Part shown: in pieces, positions 17,088 to 24,658 of the stretch
Layout: each line of letters begins with the position of its first letter
Numbering within the stretch: the stretch's first letter is position 1
Assembly: GCA_900319245.1 (NCBI GenBank)
Contig: ONNQ01000009.1
Location: forward strand, 1-64,000
Reading direction: 5' to 3'
Source: an uncultured Lachnospiraceae bacterium
Lineage (GTDB): Bacteria; Bacillota; Clostridia; Lachnospirales; Lachnospiraceae
Length of the DNA: 64,000 nt
Program-made: the position numbers and the translations under genes
The notes under the pieces: generated by a model
Told to the model about the DNA's origin: nothing
Database searches by the model: none
Seen by the model: only the letters and a program-made list of their open reading frames with translations

Positions 17088-17326
17088 TCTTCTCCTTTCC
17101 ATTTATGGAGTTCCATATTCTTTCAGACCAACTCTCTAAATGGTCAGCTTTGTTCCATAGTCTCCGCTCCCAACGTACCATATTTCTCCTCCCTTTTCCA
17201 CATGATAATCTTCGTCTTTACAAGCGGAAGGACTGTGTGCATACTGGGTGAAAGAGACTATTTTGACTTTAATCTGAATAGGATCTGTGCTTCCGTCGAA
17301 TATCAGAATCTGAGAGGTGAGGTGCA

Positions 17327-18154
17327 ATGGCAAGAATTACATGCATATATTGCAATAACGTAATCAATAGGAGCGACACGAAGTGTCCGTACTGCGGAGC
17401 TGAAACCGAAAGCTCCATCCATAAATTTACGGCGGCGCGAGAGGCCGAAATAGCGGATAACAAAAGCCGCCTGATGGTTCTCAACAAGAGCCGAACAAAA
17501 CAAGTGGTCCGCCTTATCTGCGCATCAATTGCATTAGTCATCTTATCAGCGCTGCTGTTTAAGTTTGTCACGCCGTTGACTGCGAGGATGATCATTTTTG
17601 CTGTATTGGTCTTAGCATACGTCGCCTACCTTGCCGTCTGCATCAAGGGCATTCTTAAAGACAATGCCGCACGTCGCGAATTGCATTCCCGTCTGGATGG
17701 ACTGTCCCACGTTATCATCTTCGATTGCGAAGAAGTAGTTCCTTATAAGATGATCAATGATTCTAATGGCATGCCCAATGAGGGCTGCTTTAAAGAAGGC
17801 CTTCAGCAGATTGCCTTTAAGGTCCGCATCACCAATGGAAGCGCCAAGAAGAAAGCGTTTTCTCTAGTCGATGAATTTTTTGCCAAAAACACTCGGTTCG
17901 GGTACCACGTCCGCTTGAACGCCGACGGTGTCGAGATGGAGGACTGCAAGTTGACTCCATTCTTCAGACATCACGAAGAAAACAATAAGATCTTTGAGCC
18001 GCCGCTGTATAAGGATGGTTCTCAAAATATTGTGCTTAGACCGCATGATTCGATCAGTGGCTGGGTCGCGTTTTATGTAGTTCCGGAAGCTAAGGACCTT
18101 GAGCTCTTGTTCGCGGATGATTATGTGATGATCAGAAACCCTGCACTAGAGTGA
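17327..18154 (+). CDS. Zinc-ribbon membrane protein with C-terminal beta domain (275 aa)
   Basis: Fourth zinc-ribbon protein of the window (CIYCN...KCPYCG; Cys6, 9, 20, 23). Two adjacent transmembrane helices (about residues 66-85 and 90-108) form a hairpin, so both ends should be cytoplasmic. The C-terminal domain (about 130-275; QIAFKVRITNGSAKKKAFSL...DSISGWVAFYVVP) resembles DUF4352-type beta sandwiches. GAGGTG precedes the ATG by two to three bases. Unlike the other zinc-ribbon genes here it is on the plus strand and in GC-richer DNA. Confidence 0.8.
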   Translation: MARITCIYCNNVINRSDTKCPYCGAETESSIHKFTAAREAEIADNKSRLMVLNKSRTKQVVRLICASIALVILSALLFKFVTPLTARMIIFAVLVLAYVAYLAVCIKGILKDNAARRELHSRLDGLSHVIIFDCEEVVPYKMINDSNGMPNEGCFKEGLQQIAFKVRITNGSAKKKAFSLVDEFFAKNTRFGYHVRLNADGVEMEDCKLTPFFRHHEENNKIFEPPLYKDGSQNIVLRPHDSISGWVAFYVVPEAKDLELLFADDYVMIRNPALE

Positions 18155-18169
18155 ATAACTGTTGGTGGC

Positions 18170-18199
18170 TTGACAATTATTTCCTTTTTCTGTTAGTAT
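18170..18199 (+). promoter_or_regulatory. Promoter of the MATE exporter leader
   Basis: TTGACA, an 18-base spacer and TAGTAT. The expected start near 18206 leaves a leader of about 100 nt before the coding start. Confidence 0.75.
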
Positions 18200-18205
18200 T
18201 ACTCC

Positions 18206-18298
18206 GTCCTCGGAGGGCAAATCATTCGATCAGAAATGGTAAGCCGGATAAGAGAATGGGCTGAAATGCTCATTTGCTTATCCGGCTTTTTTTGGAGG
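18206..18298 (+). promoter_or_regulatory. Attenuator-like leader RNA of the MATE gene
   Basis: The leader opens with a CCTCGGAGG palindrome, then a linker, then a full intrinsic terminator, and the gene's ribosome site (GGAGG, 18294-18298) directly abuts the U tract. A terminator between promoter and start codon implies conditional read-through. I cannot match it to a known riboswitch class. Confidence 0.55.
18241..18293 (+). terminator. Intrinsic terminator inside the MATE leader
   Basis: AAGCCGGATAAG and CTTATCCGGCTT form a 12-bp perfect stem, extended by GAATG/CATTT pairing, followed by TTTTTTT. Confidence 0.85.
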
Positions 18299-18309
18299 TA
18301 TTAATAGTT

Positions 18310-19641
18310 ATGGAACGCACCATGGATTTTACACACGGTCCCATTGTGGGACCACTGCTCAAGTTTTCGATGCCGATTCTTTTTGCGCTCTTTTTGCAGG
18401 CGCTGTATGGCGCCGTCGACCTGATGGTCGTTGGTAAATTTGCTTTGGCGCAAGATGTCTCAGGCGTCGCGATCGGCTCACAGATCATGCACACTGTGAC
18501 AGGCCTGATCAGTTCACTCGCAATGGGGACAACCATTCTGCTCGGGCAGAAGCTCGGGGAAGGTAATGCCAAGTCCTGCGGAAAGATCATTGGGACCAGC
18601 ATTGTTCTGTTTTTGGGCACAGGTCTCCTGCTTACTATTTTGATCCCGCTGTGTTCGGGAAATCTGGCTGCGCTTATGAATGCGCCTTCGGAGGCCTTCG
18701 AGCAGACGAGCCGGTATATTGCGATCTGCGGGGCCGGCTCTTTGATGATTGTCGCTTATAACGTTCTGGGGAGCATAATGCGCGGCCTCGGCGATTCTAA
18801 TACGCCTCTGATGACCGTTGCGATCGCAAGTGTCTGCAACATTGCGGGCGATCTTCTGCTGGTTGCAGTTTTTCATATGGGGGCCGCCGGAGCGGCGCTC
18901 GCGACTGTCTCCTCCCAGACGATCAGTGTTCTCATTTCGCTCCTCGTTTTGCGACGGCGTTCGCTGCCCTTCCCTTTCACGCGCGGGGATATCCGGGTCG
19001 ATCCTACTATTCTCAGCCGCATTTTGCGTTTCGGAACACCGATCGCGCTGCAGGATCTGCTGGTTGGACTCTCTTTTCTCGTCGTTCTGGCTATCGTCAA
19101 TACTCTGGGGCTTATCGCCTCGGCGGGTGTCGGCGTGGCCGAGAAGGTCTGTGCCTTCATCATGCTCATCCCTGCCGCTTTTATGCAGGCTATGAGTGCT
19201 TTTGTTGCGCAGAATCACGGTGCCGGGAAACCGGAGCGCGCAGTGCAGGGCCTGAAAACAGCGATCGGTCTCTCCACTGCTTTCGGGGTTGCTATGTTTT
19301 GGCTGGCCTTTTTCCACGGAGACCTGCTCTGTGGGGCCTTCTCCTCTGATCTTGATGTCGTCGCCGCCGGCTTTGATTATTTGAAGGCTTACGGTATCGA
19401 CTGCCTGCTGACCTGCTTCCTGTTCTGCTTTATCGGGTTTTACAACGGGCTCGGGCGAACCGGGTTTGTCATGCTCCAGGGGATTGCCGCGGCTTTTCTG
19501 ATCCGAATTCCGGTCGCGTATCTCATGTGCCGGATGACCGGGCGGCTCTTTTTTATCGGGCTGGGAATTCCGTGTTCCACGGTGTTCCAGATCATTCTGT
19601 GCTTTTTCTATTTTGGCAGGATTCGACGGCCGGTTAGGTGA
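18310..19641 (+). CDS. MATE-family multidrug exporter (first)
   Basis: A 443-residue protein with about twelve membrane helices in two six-helix bundles. Typical MATE features include the N-terminal GPIVGPLLKFSMPI, YGAVDLMVVGKF, and ALATVSSQTISV in the first half with a matching second half. These exporters move cationic drugs or metabolites by Na+ or H+ antiport. The ATG at 18310 is chosen over an in-frame start at 18274 because GGAGG lies 11 bases upstream and 18274 is inside the terminator stem. Expression is probably set by leader attenuation. Confidence 0.93.
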   Translation: MERTMDFTHGPIVGPLLKFSMPILFALFLQALYGAVDLMVVGKFALAQDVSGVAIGSQIMHTVTGLISSLAMGTTILLGQKLGEGNAKSCGKIIGTSIVLFLGTGLLLTILIPLCSGNLAALMNAPSEAFEQTSRYIAICGAGSLMIVAYNVLGSIMRGLGDSNTPLMTVAIASVCNIAGDLLLVAVFHMGAAGAALATVSSQTISVLISLLVLRRRSLPFPFTRGDIRVDPTILSRILRFGTPIALQDLLVGLSFLVVLAIVNTLGLIASAGVGVAEKVCAFIMLIPAAFMQAMSAFVAQNHGAGKPERAVQGLKTAIGLSTAFGVAMFWLAFFHGDLLCGAFSSDLDVVAAGFDYLKAYGIDCLLTCFLFCFIGFYNGLGRTGFVMLQGIAAAFLIRIPVAYLMCRMTGRLFFIGLGIPCSTVFQIILCFFYFGRIRRPVR

Positions 19642-19784
19642 GGGGGGTGTTCGCAATGGCTGCGAACAAGTTTTTATGAGATTGCGTGGATTCCGGCAGG
19701 CGTCGACGTAGATTTAGTCAAACATTAAAAAACGATGCAGTTATTACTGCAATCATAATTACTCAGATTTGGAGGAAAACAGTT

Positions 19785-20753
19785 ATGTTTAAGAAGACAA
19801 TAGCATTTGCAGCGGCAGCAGTTTTGGCTCTGTCGATGATTGCAACAGGTTGCGGAAAAGTTGAAGAGAGTTCGATCACGATGGACATGTCTGATGAAAA
19901 GGTGGCCACCATCGAATTCAGCAATGCCAATGAGGAAGAATTTGTACAGGGCGGATACCTCCGTGTTGAAGAAGGTGAAGGAATTGAGGTCACCAGCGAG
20001 CTCAATGACGGCGGCAAGGTACTCATCGGATTCATCGCGACGGATGGGGATCAGAGCATGGATGAGCTTCCCGATATGGACTCAACGTCTGAGATGACAA
20101 TTTCCGGCACGGCAACACAGGGTGCCACATTTGAATCCGGCGACTATGACCTGAAGATCACTGTTCTGGACAAAGCGACCGGTACCGTGACTCTGAGCGT
20201 AAAGCCTGTTAATGAAATCGTTGGCATGGAAGACGCTGCGCTTCCGGACGATGTCGAAGTAGCCAGTGCTGAAGGCACGGGTATTGAGGCTGCTGAGGCT
20301 GCTGAAGGCGGTCACACAAACTGGACGCAGGCAGCAACTGCTGAGGAAGCCGCAAAAGGTGCGGGCATTGATGTTTTGGCAGATCTGAATGGAACGCAGA
20401 CGACTCTGGGCGTGCTCGGCGAGATGGGCGCGATCACTTACAGATATATGGACGGCGTGGCGCAGATCTTCTGCCCCGCTGCGGCGGTTGATATGAGCGT
20501 GATCAAGGGCAAGATTCCCTGCGGCGTTGACGGAGATGTCTCTCTGGATTCCACGGCGTACACGTTCGAGTGGACGCAGGACGTGGACGGCCAGGAAGTG
20601 AAGTGCTTCGGCAACCGCGAGGGCGAGGCGACCAAGACGATCTGGACGGCCGGCGATTATAATTATGCGGTTGTTGCATATGGCGCAGGCGGCGACGATG
20701 ATTTTGGCCTGAGCGCGGAAGATGTCGTGACCATGGTGAATGCGGTTAAGTGA
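19785..20753 (+). CDS. Secreted lipoprotein (322 aa)
   Basis: The start at 19785 follows TTGGAGG by eight to nine bases. The signal peptide ends in lipobox IATGC (Cys23). The mature protein has an early beta-rich acidic domain (residues 30-170, for example YLRVEEGEGIEV), an Ala/Glu-rich hinge (EAAEAAEGGHTNW) and a C-terminal domain with YRYMDGVAQIFC and KTIWTAGDYNYAVVA near the end. No catalytic motif is recognised. It is a single gene flanked by its own terminator. Confidence 0.82.
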   Translation: MFKKTIAFAAAAVLALSMIATGCGKVEESSITMDMSDEKVATIEFSNANEEEFVQGGYLRVEEGEGIEVTSELNDGGKVLIGFIATDGDQSMDELPDMDSTSEMTISGTATQGATFESGDYDLKITVLDKATGTVTLSVKPVNEIVGMEDAALPDDVEVASAEGTGIEAAEAAEGGHTNWTQAATAEEAAKGAGIDVLADLNGTQTTLGVLGEMGAITYRYMDGVAQIFCPAAAVDMSVIKGKIPCGVDGDVSLDSTAYTFEWTQDVDGQEVKCFGNREGEATKTIWTAGDYNYAVVAYGAGGDDDFGLSAEDVVTMVNAVK

Positions 20754-20769
20754 ATGAGTGAGTAGTTAT

Positions 20770-20800
20770 AAGACCACAGGGGCAGCCCTGTGGTCTTGTT
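20770..20800 (+). terminator. Intrinsic terminator of the 322-aa lipoprotein gene
   Basis: AAGACCACAGGG-GCA-GCCCTGTGGTCTT stem, then TGTTTTG. Confidence 0.85.
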
Positions 20801-20809
20801 TTGTGTTGG

Positions 20810-20837
20810 GGGACAAACTACCCCAGAGGTCGCTTTT
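20810..20837. repeat. Dispersed repeat R2, copy 3
   Basis: GGGACAAACTACCCCAGAGG then TCGCTTTT, almost identical to 10121-10148. It lies directly beside a copy of repeat R1. Confidence 0.65.
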
Positions 20838-20846
20838 CTCTTTAGT

Positions 20847-20904
20847 TGACCCCAGCCGGGGACAATGACCCCTCTACGCACTGTAGGGATCTGACCCCAG
20901 CTGG
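20847..20904. repeat. Palindromic repeat R1, copy 1, overlapping a gene end
   Basis: The core GACCCCTCTACGCACTGTAG then GGATCTGACCCCA (20867-20899) recurs at 27234 and 27299. It is flanked by direct repeats TGACCCCAGCCGG (20847) and TGACCCCAGCTGG (20892). On the minus strand the core encodes the last residues and the stop of the S66 peptidase. Confidence 0.65.
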
Positions 20905-21767
20905 AGCTCCCGGCCGATTATGATGGCCTTGGAGTCGTGGCCGTGGCCGATTTCGGCAGTTTTGGCGATGGGCATGTCAGGGCCGCAGACTTCCTTGACG
21001 AGCGTGACGATGTCGGGGGTGCAGTGGCCGCGTTCCATGGCGGTAAAGGTCCCGAGCAGGACGCCATTCACCTTTTGGAAGGCGCCGATCTGCTTGAGCT
21101 GCGCCAGATAGGTCGCCATCTGCGGGACTTCGCCGCCGAGGGATTCGAGGAGCAGTATTTTGGCATCCAGGTTGGGAAAATAGCGAGTGCCGGCAAGCTT
21201 TAAGAAGCATCGGATGTTGCCGCCGACGACCACGCCTTTCATGGCGGTCTTCTGCACAAAGGTGAAGGCGGGGTTGAAGAGGTCGGCCCGGTTCTGGAAG
21301 CGGGCGCGCTGGATGGCGGCGCTGTCTCCGCGCACCACATTTCGGATCTGGTAGAGGACGCCCTCCTTGCCGGTCATGGTGTAGATCGCGTTGAGCACCG
21401 TGGACAGGTCGCTGTAGCCCCAGAAAGTCGCTTTGCTGGCCGCGATCACTCCGTAATCCAGCTCATCCAGAATCTGATTGGCCACATCTCCACCCGAAAT
21501 ATCGTAAATCTCTTCGATCTCCGGGTCCTTGTACATCCTCATCAGCTGGGCCGCCCGCTCGCGCGGTGTTCCGGAGAAAACGCTGTCATCGGAAAAGATG
21601 CAGTCGCTCAGCTCCGCCTCTATGCCGACAGAATGCAGGTAATCGGTGAGGTCATCGATTTGAGGCCTGTATTGGAACTCCTTGGCGTTGGAGCATGCCA
21701 CGATTGCTGCTTTTTTCATACGAAATTCCCCCTGCTCCAGATATTTCTTTGCTTTTTCCAGTGACAT
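20874..21767 (-). CDS. LD-carboxypeptidase-like peptidase (family S66)
   Basis: About 297 residues with the S66 plan: an N-terminal domain beginning KKAAIVACSN, ISGGD, the nucleophile serine in FWGYSDLS (about residue 119), the glutamate in LLLESLGGE (about 208) and a histidine in EIGHGHDSK (about 275-277), matching the Ser-Glu-His triad of LdcA-type enzymes. They trim murein tetrapeptides in recycling or, as in MccF, cut acyl-adenylate antibiotics. The ATG at 21767 follows AGAGGAA; an ATG at 21719 after GGGGGAA is an equally good start. The last residues (GSDPYSA) are encoded by repeat R1, so the native C-terminus may have been replaced. Confidence 0.87.
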   Translation of the reverse strand: MSLEKAKKYLEQGEFRMKKAAIVACSNAKEFQYRPQIDDLTDYLHSVGIEAELSDCIFSDDSVFSGTPRERAAQLMRMYKDPEIEEIYDISGGDVANQILDELDYGVIAASKATFWGYSDLSTVLNAIYTMTGKEGVLYQIRNVVRGDSAAIQRARFQNRADLFNPAFTFVQKTAMKGVVVGGNIRCFLKLAGTRYFPNLDAKILLLESLGGEVPQMATYLAQLKQIGAFQKVNGVLLGTFTAMERGHCTPDIVTLVKEVCGPDMPIAKTAEIGHGHDSKAIIIGRELQLGSDPYSA

Positions 21768-21860
21768 CACGTTTCCTCTTCTCGGTTTTTTGACGCAATA
21801 TCCGACAAGGCCGCCTCCGCCTTGGTCAAAATACCGTTCACATCCGCCCCATAGATAGCC

Positions 21861-22058
21861 TCATTCTTCGATCCAGAATAATTCGTCGAGTGTCTTGCCA
21901 AGGACTTTGCAAATTTTGATGCACAAGTTGATGGTCGGATTGTAGTCGCCCTTCTCGATCGCGCTGATGGTCTGGCGGGAGACGCCGACGGCCTCTGCCA
22001 AGTCGGCCTGCGACATATCAAGGCCGGCCCTGGCCGCTTTTAATTTCAGGTTCTTCAT
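21861..22058 (-). CDS. XRE-family transcriptional regulator (65 aa)
   Basis: A minimal Cro/CI-type helix-turn-helix: DMSQADLAEAVGVSRQTISA followed by IEKGDYNPTINLCIKICKVL, and little else. Its start overlaps the stop of the upstream membrane-protein gene by four bases, so the two are coupled. The pair resembles the common XRE/small-membrane-protein modules of Firmicutes. A near-palindrome in the operon's promoter spacer is its likely binding site. Confidence 0.92.
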   Translation of the reverse strand: MKNLKLKAARAGLDMSQADLAEAVGVSRQTISAIEKGDYNPTINLCIKICKVLGKTLDELFWIEE

Positions 22059-22579
22059 GCGTCCTCCTCCCTGTCTGCCAGTTTTTTGACAAGGCCGACT
22101 GCGCCGATTGCCGCAAACATCAGTCCGCAGAGCAGGTTGATCGTCTGCAGCTGGAATTTGCCGTCAACGAACAATTCTCCGTTCCTCCACGCCATAAACG
22201 CCGTGAACAAGTTGAGAACGGACGCAATCGTCATCAGGATGATGTACCGTTTCAGGTTCGTGTTCAAGCCGACGTATGCATCCTTCCAGATGCAATAGCA
22301 CGCCTGCACGGTGATCCCGATGAATATGCCAAAAAAGTGAATCACACTCTGCTCTGCCGGCAGCTCCACGCCCATTGACAGCCAGCACACCAGCGCTTCA
22401 TAGATCATCACCGCGTAAAACGCATATTTGTAGGCCTGGCCGCGCGCCAGCTTCTGCATCTCATCATACTCGGTCATGAGTTTCTTGTCACGATTGATTG
22501 TCCTTATGATGATCAGTGCAAGCACTAATCCAACTGCGATGCCTGTTGCAACACCAAACATTCTTGCTTCGTTATACAT
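22055..22579 (-). CDS. Four-helix membrane protein (174 aa) paired with the XRE regulator
   Basis: Hydrophobic segments at about residues 10-27, 53-72, 80-100 and 112-132, with a possible fifth at 145-165. A cytosolic loop (RDKKLMTEYDEMQKLARG) follows the first helix; a TEYDEMQ...ARG motif of this kind recurs in Clostridial membrane proteins encoded beside XRE regulators. The function is unknown. The ribosome site AAAGGAGG precedes the ATG. It is the first gene of the pair. Confidence 0.82.
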   Translation of the reverse strand: MYNEARMFGVATGIAVGLVLALIIIRTINRDKKLMTEYDEMQKLARGQAYKYAFYAVMIYEALVCWLSMGVELPAEQSVIHFFGIFIGITVQACYCIWKDAYVGLNTNLKRYIILMTIASVLNLFTAFMAWRNGELFVDGKFQLQTINLLCGLMFAAIGAVGLVKKLADREEDA

Positions 22580-22637
22580 ATCTGCCTCCTTTTGTGGGGA
22601 TACGATTGTTATCGCTGTGATTACTATCTTTAAGGAT

Positions 22638-22666
22638 ATGATATGCTTTCGATAGCATTATGTCAA
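22638..22666 (-). promoter_or_regulatory. Promoter with operator in the spacer
   Basis: Minus-strand TTGACA (22666-22661), 17-base spacer and TATCAT (22643-22638). The spacer contains the near-palindrome ATGCTNTCGANAGCAT (22643-22658), ideal for repression by the XRE protein encoded in the operon. Confidence 0.75.
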
Positions 22667-22743
22667 CTATATTTTACATTATATCAACTTATTATTGCTT
22701 TTTGTCGGGTTGGGATGCTTTTGTTGGTTGGTGGTGAGTCTGT

Positions 22744-22843
22744 GGGCCTGTCCATGGGGCTCACTTGCCGGGTGCTGGGGCTGCATGACTCTGTTGGCCT
22801 GTCCATGGGGCTCACTTGTCGGGTGCTGGGGCTGCATATGCAT
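22744..22843. repeat. Tandem duplication, 51-bp unit
   Basis: Two near-identical units, each with GGCCTGTCCATGGGGCTCAC and GGGTGCTGGGGCTGCAT, starting 51 bases apart (22745 and 22796). Open frames across it only reflect the 17-codon periodicity. Confidence 0.75.
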
Positions 22844-22922
22844 CATATTTATCCCAAAATGCCGGCATAGGATGCAACTATTTTAAGTGGGCAGAGAAAT
22901 CGAGAAAAAAAGGGGGTGTTGC

Positions 22923-23192
22923 TCAGCAAATGGCCATCCACTTGTTGGCCGGGGTTTCACCACGGGAAATGCAGTCAAGCAGGTTGTAAAGCTGGCGCTT
23001 CTTCTGGCGATGGTCTCGTTTTCTTGCGATTTCGTAATACTTCTTTTCCTTCCTGGTGCTTTGCGGAAGGTTGCGGTAATCAACAGCAATGATTTTCTTC
23101 GCTTCGTCGTGTTTGATGATGTAGTTGATGATTCTGTTGGGGGATGTCGACTGCTTTACATCGGACTGGCGGTGGTATTTGCCATGCATCAT
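22923..23192 (-). CDS. Small basic hypothetical protein (89 aa)
   Basis: A frame without recognised family: very basic, rich in Lys/Arg/Tyr (QSTRKEKKYYEIARKRD, HRQKKRQLYNLLD), compatible with nucleic-acid binding. There is no strong ribosome site; the best is a purine run (GACAGAGCAG) just before the ATG. It is isolated between a tandem repeat and an Rpn gene, so it could be a fragment of a larger lost gene. Confidence 0.4.
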   Translation of the reverse strand: MMHGKYHRQSDVKQSTSPNRIINYIIKHDEAKKIIAVDYRNLPQSTRKEKKYYEIARKRDHRQKKRQLYNLLDCISRGETPANKWMAIC

Positions 23193-23535
23193 CTGCTCTG
23201 TCGTAAGATTCGGGTCAAACTTAGTAGCTCAGCCCGACAAGACAAGCATAAATGAAATCTTGGTGGAACCGCTCAGCCACAGCTCCAAGAAAACCTTTGT
23301 ACGAAAATCACAAGAATGCCCGCTTTCGTATTTTAGGCCTCTGAACCTGTTTTCTTTCTCCGGGAACCGTGCTACGATCGGCGCATGAAAAAGCTTCGTG
23401 CACGTTCTTCCAGCGTTCCAGTACCGCAAGCGTCAAACCTCCAACCTTTAGGCCTTGCAGACATTTCTGATTCATTTCTGGCAGCACATGTACAGCACAT
23501 CTATGATAAGATAGTCTTATCGGAAAGGATCCAAC
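23193..23535. other. Intergenic stretch before the Rpn gene
   Basis: No convincing gene. The only structured element is the inverted repeat GATAAGA-TAG-TCTTATC at 23505-23521, directly before the Rpn ribosome site. Confidence 0.5.
23505..23521. promoter_or_regulatory. Inverted repeat upstream of the Rpn gene
   Basis: GATAAGA-TAG-TCTTATC, 7-bp perfect arms, 15 bases before the start codon; a possible operator or RNA stem near the ribosome site. Confidence 0.4.
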
Positions 23536-24525
23536 ATGGTTCAGTCACATATTTTTGATCAGCTTTCCACACAGGACCAGCAGACGTTGCAGCGGATTTT
23601 TGACGGCATAGAATTGCCGCCGCTTTACTCGGACACGATTGCCAAGCGAGTTTTCAGCGCGGACATTCACCCGGACCGGCTCAACTTCCTGCTGCAAAAC
23701 ATTGCCAAGGACGCCACGATCGACGTCAGGTCCAGTGCCACCAACGAGGCCCTGCGGCAGTCAACAGGTTCCAAGGGCATGGTCTCAGACATTCCCTCCT
23801 GGCTCAGGGACGGGCGTCTGACAGATCTCGAGATCCAGAACGCGGCGCAGAACTTCATCTTCACGCGCGTGGAGCTTTACGCATCGAGCATGCTGCTCCT
23901 GCAATATTCCGCGTCCCGCGGCAGAGCAAAAAGCAGCGTCTCTTACAGAAACGTAAATGAGGTGCTCCTTGTCGTTCTGATGGTGAAGAGCCCCAAGGCA
24001 TTCAAGGACTACGACCAAAAAAGTGACCGCTACATCCACCGTTTCACCTCACTGCGCTCCGACACCGGTCTCTCCTACCCAGCCCGGGCTAAGACGATCT
24101 ATGTCCAGCTTGATAAGTGTTTTGACCAGTTCAAGAGGGGGATCAACGCGGAAGCGGAGGACGGGAAGCCCGACCGGCTGCAGAGGTGGCTTGCCGCGAT
24201 TGCAGATGTGAACGACGCCCGGGTTGCCCGAACCGCCGCCGAGGATGAAACCTTGTCCGGGATCCTGTCCGAAATCCACAACATGTCTCAAGACAAGGAG
24301 GTGCAGATTATGCTGACTCAGGAGATGTTTGACCGCATGGACCGGGAAAGCTACGGGGACGAGCGTGAAGAGAAAGGCATGGAAAAAGGCATGGAGAAAG
24401 GCGAGAGCAAGTTCGCTGATCTAACTGGGAAGCTTCTCTCCGCCGGACGGATCGAGGACGTAAAAAAGGCTTCTGCGGATCCGATATATCGTAAGAAATT
24501 GTATGAGGAATTTCAGATTCAGTGA
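23536..24525 (+). CDS. Rpn-family PD-(D/E)XK nuclease / putative transposase
   Basis: A 329-residue member of the Rpn/PDDEXK transposase group. The catalytic region is read from DIPSWLRDGRLTDLEIQNAA (about residues 84-105), the acidic-plus-LEIQ form of the PD-(D/E)XK core. It is followed by the usual helix FTRVELYASSMLLLQYS and the strand NEVLLVVLMV. The C-terminus has the family's charged GMEKGMEKGESK repeat and a short helical tail. Rpn proteins are DNA endonucleases promoting RecA-independent recombination in E. coli and often move between genomes. The frame is intact, with its own terminator and no terminal inverted repeats. Confidence 0.82.
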   Translation: MVQSHIFDQLSTQDQQTLQRIFDGIELPPLYSDTIAKRVFSADIHPDRLNFLLQNIAKDATIDVRSSATNEALRQSTGSKGMVSDIPSWLRDGRLTDLEIQNAAQNFIFTRVELYASSMLLLQYSASRGRAKSSVSYRNVNEVLLVVLMVKSPKAFKDYDQKSDRYIHRFTSLRSDTGLSYPARAKTIYVQLDKCFDQFKRGINAEAEDGKPDRLQRWLAAIADVNDARVARTAAEDETLSGILSEIHNMSQDKEVQIMLTQEMFDRMDRESYGDEREEKGMEKGMEKGESKFADLTGKLLSAGRIEDVKKASADPIYRKKLYEEFQIQ

Positions 24526-24534
24526 CTAAAATGA

Positions 24535-24580
24535 AGCACCCGGTTCCCTTAGGTTGGTTGAGGGAACCTGGTGCTTTTTC
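24535..24580 (+). terminator. Intrinsic terminator of the Rpn gene
   Basis: AGCACCCGGTTCCCT...AGGGAACCTGGTGCT stem followed by TTTTC. Confidence 0.85.
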
Positions 24581-24658
24581 TGGATGATTTAGATAACTTT
24601 CCTGACTATTTCTAAGAGCATACATACAAGGCTTCTTAGTAGAGACACTCAGCGCCGC

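Noticed and set aside
18206..18298. Known riboswitch upstream of MATE (guanidine, fluoride, preQ1 considered)
   Set aside because: None of the consensus nucleotides of these classes could be matched by eye, so only attenuator is claimed.
18514..19656. 380-codon open frame on the minus strand
   Set aside because: It lies wholly antisense to the first MATE gene, has low-complexity Arg/Pro/Glu-rich translation and no ribosome site; a shadow of GC-rich coding DNA.
21767..21860. Small frame between the XRE gene and the S66 peptidase (ending SKNREEET)
   Set aside because: The translation looks coding-like but has only weak GTG starts and no ribosome site; too short to support.
22643..22886. Overlapping frames with repeated GLTCRVLGLH-type translation
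   Set aside because: Generated by the 51-bp tandem duplication; no ribosome site or conserved domain.
23536..24525. Insertion sequence around the Rpn gene
   Set aside because: No terminal inverted repeats or target duplication were found at its flanks.
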